A stretch of 64,000 bases of DNA from Closterium sp. NIES-65 (Eukaryota; Streptophyta; Zygnematophyceae; Desmidiales; Closteriaceae): assembly GCA_948144175.1 (NCBI GenBank), contig CANXME010002591.1, positions 1,546,501 through 1,610,500 of the forward strand, written 5' to 3'. The notes below the pieces were generated by a model. It was not told the DNA's origin, ran no database searches, and saw only the letters and a list, made by a program, of their open reading frames with translations. Position 1 is the first letter of the stretch; each line of letters starts with the position of its first letter. This document shows positions 58,118 to 64,000 of this stretch, one piece after another. Both the position numbers and the translations under genes were made by a program.

Positions 58118-61100
58118 ATACGGGCTTCCCAGCCGTTCCCCATAGTACGCACCACCGCCACTGCCACCGCCCCCTCCCGCGCCCCCTTCCTGGTGGTACG
58201 GGCTCCCAGGGGGCTGCTCGTGGTGGTACGGGCTGCCTGCAGCCTGCTCATGGTGATAAGGGCTCCCAGGCGCTTGCTCATGATGGTACGGGCTCCCAGG
58301 GGCCTGCATGGCGCCGTACGGACTACCAGGCCTGTCCCCCTGAAGCGGACTCATCGGCCTCTGCTGCTGCTGCTGCTGGTCGGGGAAGGGGCTGAGGGGT
58401 GCCTGGGGTGTGTATGGACTCATCTCCCCGTCGCCGTATCCCGGCTCGCCACCATACGCCTGCTCCCCTTCATACCCATGGCCGGCCCCACCGCCGCCGC
58501 CGCCGTCAGGGTACCCGTATGGGCTGAGTTGCCCTTCCTCATACTGCCCTTCCCCGTACTGCCCACCACCACCACCACCACCACCACCACCACCACCACC
58601 ACCACCACCACCACCACCACCACCACCGCCGCCACCATCCCCAAACGGACTCATCATGCCGCCATCCTCGGGGTACGGGGTCATGCCCGCGCCCTCCCCA
58701 TACTCCTGCTGCTCCTCCCCGTCTCCCCCCAGCTGCTGCTGCTGCTGCTGCTGCTGGTCGAGGTAAAGGGCGCCAGGGTAGGGGCTATCCGGGTAATGCC
58801 CGTCAGGAAGAGGGCTCATGGGATTGCCATCAGGATAGGGGCTCATCTGCCCTTCCTCGTACCCTTGACCCTCCGCATACCCTTGCCCATCCCCATACCC
58901 CTGTCCTTCTGCATACCCTTGCCCATCCCCATACCCCTGCCCCTCGTCATACCCCTGCCCGTCCCCGTATTGCTCCCCAGCATCATACCCCTGCCCGTCC
59001 GCATACGGGCTCATAGGCCGCTCGTCAGGATAGGGACTCCCGAGTATGTTCATGGGATACGGGCTACCCGGCGGCCTACCATAGTACCCTCCTCCTCCTC
59101 CCCCTCCCCCTCCTCCTCCCCCCTCTCCCCCTCCGTCTCCTGCCCCGTTCAGCCGCACATGCTCCTCGTAGTAACGCCCGTCACGGGAATATCCACCGCC
59201 CTCCCCTTCTCCCACCCCACCTGCTCCCCCGTACGCTCCCTGCAAGCCTGCCTGGTCCCGTTCTCCCATGTACCCATCCTCCTCCTGCTGCCCCTGCATC
59301 ATACCATATGCACCATCACCACCCCCCATATACTGCCCATCAGCATCAGCACCAGCACCAGCAGCAGCACCACCGTCACCACCACCTGCACCATCTCCTC
59401 CTTCCCCGTCATAGTACCCGGCCTGATCCTCATGGTATTCCCCTTCTGGATACTCCCCCCCTTCATGGTACCCCTCTTCCCCATGATACGCCCCATCTTG
59501 GTATCCCTCCTCTGGGTATTCTCCTCCTTGGTAGCCCTCATGGTATTCTCCAGGCCCCTCGGGTCCTCCATACTGTCCCTCGTATTGCTCCGCACCCTGG
59601 CCGTTTTCTTGGTACTGCTGCTCGCCTTCGTTATACTGCTCCCCTTCGACATACTGCTCCCCTTCGACATACTGCTCCCCTTCGACATACTGCTCCCCTT
59701 CGACATACTGCTCCCCTTCGTTACACTGCTCACCCTCGTTATACTGCTCACCCTCGTTATATTCCCCTTCATTATAATGCTCACCTTCGTTATACTGCCC
59801 CTCCCCATTATACTGCTCACCGTCGTGCCCCATATACTGCCCATGCTCCGGCCCATACCCCTGTTGCCCCTCAATCTCCCCATACCCATCACCCGCCATG
59901 CCACCACCAAACTCCCCTCCTGGCCCCATGCCTGAGTTCGCACCCATGTGTGCTATAGGGCTGCCTAAACCCATCCCAACGCCACCACCACCATCACCAT
60001 CGCCCCCATCCCCTGCATAACCTCCCTCACCCTCATAACCACCCTCTCCTTCGTATCCCCCCTCTCCCTCATACTGCTGCTCCTGATCATGATACTCTGC
60101 CTCTCCCTCCCCATATCCCTGCCCCTCCTCCCCATGTGCCTCCATGCCTTCCCCATACCCCTCTCCCTCCCCATACCCCTCTCCCTCCCCATACCCCTCT
60201 CCCTCCCCATACCCCTCTCCCTCCCCATACCCCCCTCCTTCCCCATACACCTCCCCACCATCATAACCATCCCCTGCGCCACCCTCCCCTCCCCCCTCTG
60301 CATACTGCTCCTCCTCTGCATACCCCATGTCATCATGCCCCTCCTCCCCATGAAACCCCATGCCCGCCCCACCTTCACCCCCATCCCCTCCATACTCACC
60401 TTCCACATACCCGTCCCCCTGGTTATACCCCTCCTCTGCTTCCTCATACTGTTCACCCTCGTGATACTGTTCACCCTCCTGGTACTGTTCATCCCCCTGA
60501 TACTGTTCACCCTCCTGATACTGTTCACCCTCGTGATACTGTTCACCCTCCTGGTACTGTTCATCCCCCTGATATTGTTCACCCTCCTGATACTGTTCGT
60601 CCCCCTGATACTGTTCACCCTCCTGATACTGTTCGCCCCCCTGATACTCTTCCTCTTCCTGCAGCATCTCTCCCCCATGATACTCCCCCTCCTGCCCATA
60701 CTCCCCCTCTTGCCCATACCCCTCCTCCTGCCCACCAGCACCCCCATACTCATCCTCCCCATACCCCTCTCCTTGCATGCCGCCCTCCTCAAACTGCCCA
60801 TCCTCATTCCCATCACCGCCATACCCCTCCTCTGCTTCTCCTCCATACCCTCCTCTCTGCTGCTCGTCTGGGGGATACTGCTCATCAGGAGGGTACTGCC
60901 CGTCATATCCCTCAGCATCTGGCGGGTACTGTTCTTCTGGCGGGTATTGTTCCTCTGGCGGGTACTGTCCCTCCCCAGGATACTGCTCTTCTTCTCCGTA
61001 TCCCTCACCACCTTCCCCATACTCCCCTTCCTCTCCTTCCTCTCCTTCATACCCTTGCCCATGCACCCTCCCTTGCTCCTCCTCGTATTCCCCTTCCTCT

Positions 61101-62443
61101 CCATACAGCCCCTCCTCTTCACCAAAGCCCTCCCCCTGCTCTTCGAACCCTGCCTGGTCCTGATCATACCCCTCCTGCTCCTGATACTCCCCCTGTTCTG
61201 CCCCCTCCATGTGCCCATACTCCCCCTCATCATATCCCTCCTCCCCTTCAATCATCTCGCCCCCTTCCCCTCCCCCATACATCTCCCCATCTTCCCCCTC
61301 TCCATACATCTCCTCGTTCCCTTGCCCCATCCCTCCCTCATGCCCCTCCTGTCCATACATGTCATCACTCCCTTCAACAATCCCTTCCCTCATCTCCCCT
61401 TCCTCTCCAATACCCTCCTCGTCCTCATACCCCTCTCCTCTCTGCTGCCCTTCCTCCCCATACTCCCTCTCTCCATACCCATCCTCATCATACGCCCCCT
61501 CCTCATCCTCATACCTTTCACTTCCATCCATCCGCCCTTCCTCGCCCTCAAAACGCTCCCCTTCGTCTTCAAACCCACCCGCCTCCTCTCCTTCATACTC
61601 CCCCCTCGGGTACCCATCCCCCTCTTCATACATATCGTCCTCCCTCCCATACTCCTCCTCGCCCTGCTCCCCATCCCTGCGCTCCCCTCCCTCATAATAC
61701 CCCTCCTCTTCTTCCTCCTCGCCTTCCCCTTCGCCTTCACCCCTTTGATCACCACTCCTCCCACTTTCGTCTCCCTCCTCCTCCCCATATTCCCTAACCT
61801 CATCCTCCTCCACCATCCCCTCACGGTCTTCTCCCTCCTCCCTCTCATCCTCCCCTCTCTCCTCCTCCTCATCCACTTCCTCCTCCTCATCCTCCTCCTG
61901 CACATCTCCAGCCCCCCACTCCTCCGGCTCTTCAACAAACCTCACCCGCGTCACACGTGGTGTGCCCCCTACCGCCTTCCCCTCCGTCCCCCTTCCCACT
62001 TTCTTCTCCTCCTCCTGCAGCCGTGCAAACGCCCCTGCCAGCCCCCCATCCATCGGAAACCCCCCTGCCAGGCCCCCACCGCCCTTCCCTCCTGCATCAT
62101 TCTGCATGCTCAGAAGCCCGGCTAGAGGGCCACTGTCGGGAGAATCCGGGGCATCCTGGGGCGGCTTTGGCAGAGCACTGCTGTTGGGGCCGAGGAGGGC
62201 AGCACTGGCGGCTAGCAGCTCACCAAAGCCACCAGCCAAGCCAGCAGGAGCGTTCTCTGAGAGCGGCAGGCCTCCATCCCCCCCCATCAGCATGCCCATG
62301 CCCATGCCCATGCCCCCAGGAGGCCCTGAGCCTTGGAAGTTCAACAGCTGATCCAACAGCCCAAACCCTCCTCCCGCTCCCCCCCCATCCTCCTCCTCCT
62401 CTTCCTCTTCGTCTCGTGCGCGCACCTCTCCCCCCATCAAACT

Positions 62444-62484
<41 letters not shown>

Positions 62485-62767
62485 CATCCTCATCATCATC
62501 GCGCTCTGCCGTGCCAGGCACAACGGGCTTCTTCTCCCGCATCAGCTGTAGCACGTTCTCCGGCAGCTTCCGATTCTCCACGCCCACATCCTCCCCTCCC
62601 ACTGCTGCTGCCTCGCCCGCTCCGCCCGCCCTCCCACCTCCCGGGGACGAGGGGAGTGTGTTGGGGGAGTGCGAGGCTGGGGACGGAAAGGACGGATCGG
62701 ACATGCCAAAAGGGCTTCCCATGGCTGATAACGGGCTGTTCAGAGGGCTACCCAGCATGCCCATACC

Positions 62768-62831
<64 letters not shown>

Positions 62832-64000
62832 CCTGCTCCCAGCCCCATGCCCATGCCTTCTTGCAGCAAGCTTCCCATCCCCGTTGCAGGCACGCCCAAC
62901 CCGTTCCCATGCTCCTGCAGCTGGTTTAGTTTATCCAGGAATGACAAACCCACCTCATCCTGCTCTTCCTCCTCCTCTTCCTCCTCCTTCTCTGCCTGCT
63001 CCCTTTGCTGCTTTCCCCTCTCCTGCCCACCGGGATCCTCGCCTTCACTCCCTTCGTCTCCACTTTCCCCCTCCTCAGCCTCTTCATGAATCTTTAGGCC
63101 GCCACGAGCACCACCAGCAGCACCAGCAGCAGCAGCAGAACCACCACCAGCAGCAGCAGAAAGAGCACCTAACTCTCCAATCCCCCCCCCACCACCCACA
63201 GCAGCCACTCCGCCCCTCCCCTGCATGGATTGAAACGCCTTCCACAGGTCGCCCACTGATTCGTCCACGTGTTGGCCCAGGGGGATATTCGCCATGTCAG
63301 CAGGCAGATCAAAAAGTGCAAACCCCGCTCGCCCCTCCTTCTCCCCCTCTCCTCCCTCTCCACCCCCTTCCACTGCCCCTGTCGCTCTGTCCCTCGCCTT
63401 TCCCATTCCTGCTCCACCCTTCCCACCAGCATTTGTGGCAACAGACGCTTCACCCGCTGCTCCCAATGCTGCAGCTGCTCCTGCTCCAGCACCTGCTGCT
63501 GTTGCTGCTGCTTCTTTAGCACCCGATGGTGCAACACCTGGTTTCGACCCCGATTCAGCAGCAGCAGCAGCAGCAGCACCAGATTGCATGGCACGAAACG
63601 CCTTCTCGAGGTCCCCGACCGAGTAGTCAACTGGCTGGCCTTGGGGCAAGCCTTGCGGCATGCCTAAGGGCAACCCCGCTGGAAGGTTGAACAGTGCAAA
63701 CCCATCCCTTCCGCCCTCACCTTCCCCTCCATCTCCTCCCTCTCCTTCCTCTCGTCCCTGTGACACAGGTGATGCTTCACCACTGCTGGCCCGCCCTCTC
63801 ACAAGCACACCATTACCATCACCACCACCATCACCACCCTCATCCTCATCCTCATCCCCAAAAGAGCCTCTCCTCCTGCTGCGGCGCTCTCCATGCCCCC
63901 TATACCCATTACCATCTCCCTCATACTCACCCCCCTCCTCCTCCTCCTCGTCTCCATACTCATACTCATTCTCTCTCCCAAACCGGCCCTCTCGCTCGTA
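50609..64000 (-). CDS. Giant disordered-repeat protein with C-terminal F-box-like and leucine-rich repeats (5' end outside window)
   Basis: Two exons are visible: 64000-53617, open to the window edge and so partial at the N terminus, and 53040-50609 (stop at 50609-50611). They join in phase across an intron of (TCCC)n, giving at least 4,271 aa. The C-terminal 809 residues are well ordered: an F-box-like segment (LDRRLLLCILSTIDSPRDWLSFSLACKPWRAA, given here as LDRRLLLCILST and SLACKPWRAA), then about 18-20 leucine-rich repeats of the plant intracellular type (LPESFGNLTSLHTLKL, IPETFGNLSSLRSLSL), interrupted by a Gly/Ser/Ala insert near 52140-52510. The F-box and LRR suggest an SCF ubiquitin-ligase substrate receptor. 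The preceding 3,460+ residues are low complexity: acidic, Gly-Met, Tyr/Glu/Gly/Gln repeats, Ser-Pro-Tyr repeats, poly-Gln and poly-Ala. No domain is seen there. Further small introns within this region cannot be excluded. Confidence 0.72.
53160..53609. repeat. (GGGA)n / (TCCC)n microsatellite filling an intron
   Basis: About 450 bases of nearly pure GGGA on the plus strand, with three small disturbances near 53300, 53438 and 53475. It lies in the intron 53616-53041 of the giant gene, which on the minus strand starts GTACGG and ends CCCCAG. Splicing keeps the frame (...RPFIRH joined to ADIPMIVPP). The plus strand has dense GGG runs with one-base loops, an extreme G-quadruplex and triplex former. 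Confidence 0.95.
55758..55850 (-). repeat. (CAG)n tract encoding about 30 glutamines
   Basis: An uninterrupted CAG run in the sense strand (CTG on plus) in the giant gene. Many shorter CAG runs surround it (54960-55000, 55570-55620, 58060-58115, 58735-58755). Confidence 0.9.
57840..59075 (-). repeat. Ser-Pro-Tyr repeat domain of the giant protein
   Basis: At least two dozen SPY or MSP motifs occur here, in units such as PGSPYHHEQ, LGSPYHEER and MSPYPDG, spaced about 9-15 residues, broken by poly-Gln and poly-Gly. The spacing and S-P core resemble substrates of proline-directed kinases. This is inference from composition. Confidence 0.7.
59620..60670 (-). repeat. Tyr/Glu/Gly/Gln short tandem repeats of the giant protein
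   Basis: Units of six to seven residues: YVEGEQ and YNEGEQ at 59620-59830, YGEGEG at 60150-60240, and YQEGEQ/YQGDEQ/YHEGEQ at 60440-60660. DNA units of 18-21 bp are nearly identical in places. Regular aromatic spacing in an acidic, Gly/Gln background resembles stickers of phase-separating proteins. Confidence 0.85.
62447..62500 (-). repeat. (GAT)n tract encoding poly-aspartate
   Basis: ATC repeats on plus give a run of about 16 Asp, broken by Glu, in the giant protein. Part of an acidic block. Confidence 0.88.
62756..62838 (-). repeat. (CCCATG)n hexamer encoding Gly-Met repeats
   Basis: About 13 CCCATG units give a GMGMGM run of roughly 26 residues in the giant protein. It is the same hexamer as GGGCAT in ATAD2 exon 8, read in another frame. 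Confidence 0.9.

Noticed and set aside
57602-62125. Very long plus-strand frames opposite the giant gene (777, 678 and 553 codons)
   Set aside because: They are composition shadows of purine-rich repeats on the minus strand. They show Leu/Pro/His runs with no domain, while the minus strand leads in phase into F-box and LRR sequence.

Overview
The window looks like nuclear DNA of a green-lineage eukaryote, most likely a streptophyte alga. A zygnematophyte such as Closterium fits, but this is inference from gene content. The reasons are a plastid-targeted CSP41-type protein, a plant-type ATAD2 AAA+/bromodomain protein, a SULFUR DEFICIENCY-INDUCED/MS5-type TPR protein, GT-AG introns, TTTAGGG-like telomere motifs, and Ty1/copia and Ty3/gypsy elements primed by initiator-Met tRNA. 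Microsatellite and low-complexity content is extreme.

Layout. 1-16.2 kb is a nest of LTR-element fossils, all on the minus strand: a gypsy element cut by the window edge (1-2532), a copia element with both LTRs and a 5-bp target duplication (3279-7791), two TRIM mini-elements inside it (5374-5748, 7079-7453), a second copia relic (about 8858-12381), a short GC-rich non-autonomous LTR element carrying a 46-bp minisatellite (12382-13833), and a second gypsy relic (13834-16231). 18.0-21.9 kb (+) is a seven-exon CSP41-like gene with three Rho_N/SAP-like repeats at its C terminus. 22.8-25.2 kb (-) is a five-exon fucosyltransferase-like gene, convergent with it. 25.2-28.4 kb is gene-poor, with a poly(T) tract, a MITE-like inverted repeat and a small two-exon gene model. 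28.5-42.8 kb (+) is a nine-exon ATAD2-family gene predicted at about 3,640 aa. 44.6-50.0 kb (+) is a four-exon SDI1/MS5-like TPR gene. 50.6-64 kb (-) is a giant gene encoding more than 3,460 residues of disordered repeats followed by an F-box-like segment and leucine-rich repeats; it runs off the right edge.

No operon or shared pathway links the genes. What they share is gene structure. Coding strands carry purine microsatellites (GAG, GGA, CAG) as long disordered tracts, while introns carry pyrimidine microsatellites (TCC, TCCC). Exon edges, with their splice sites, are repeatedly part-duplicated. Exon coordinates were read by hand from splice consensus, phase and family conservation; none has transcript support here.
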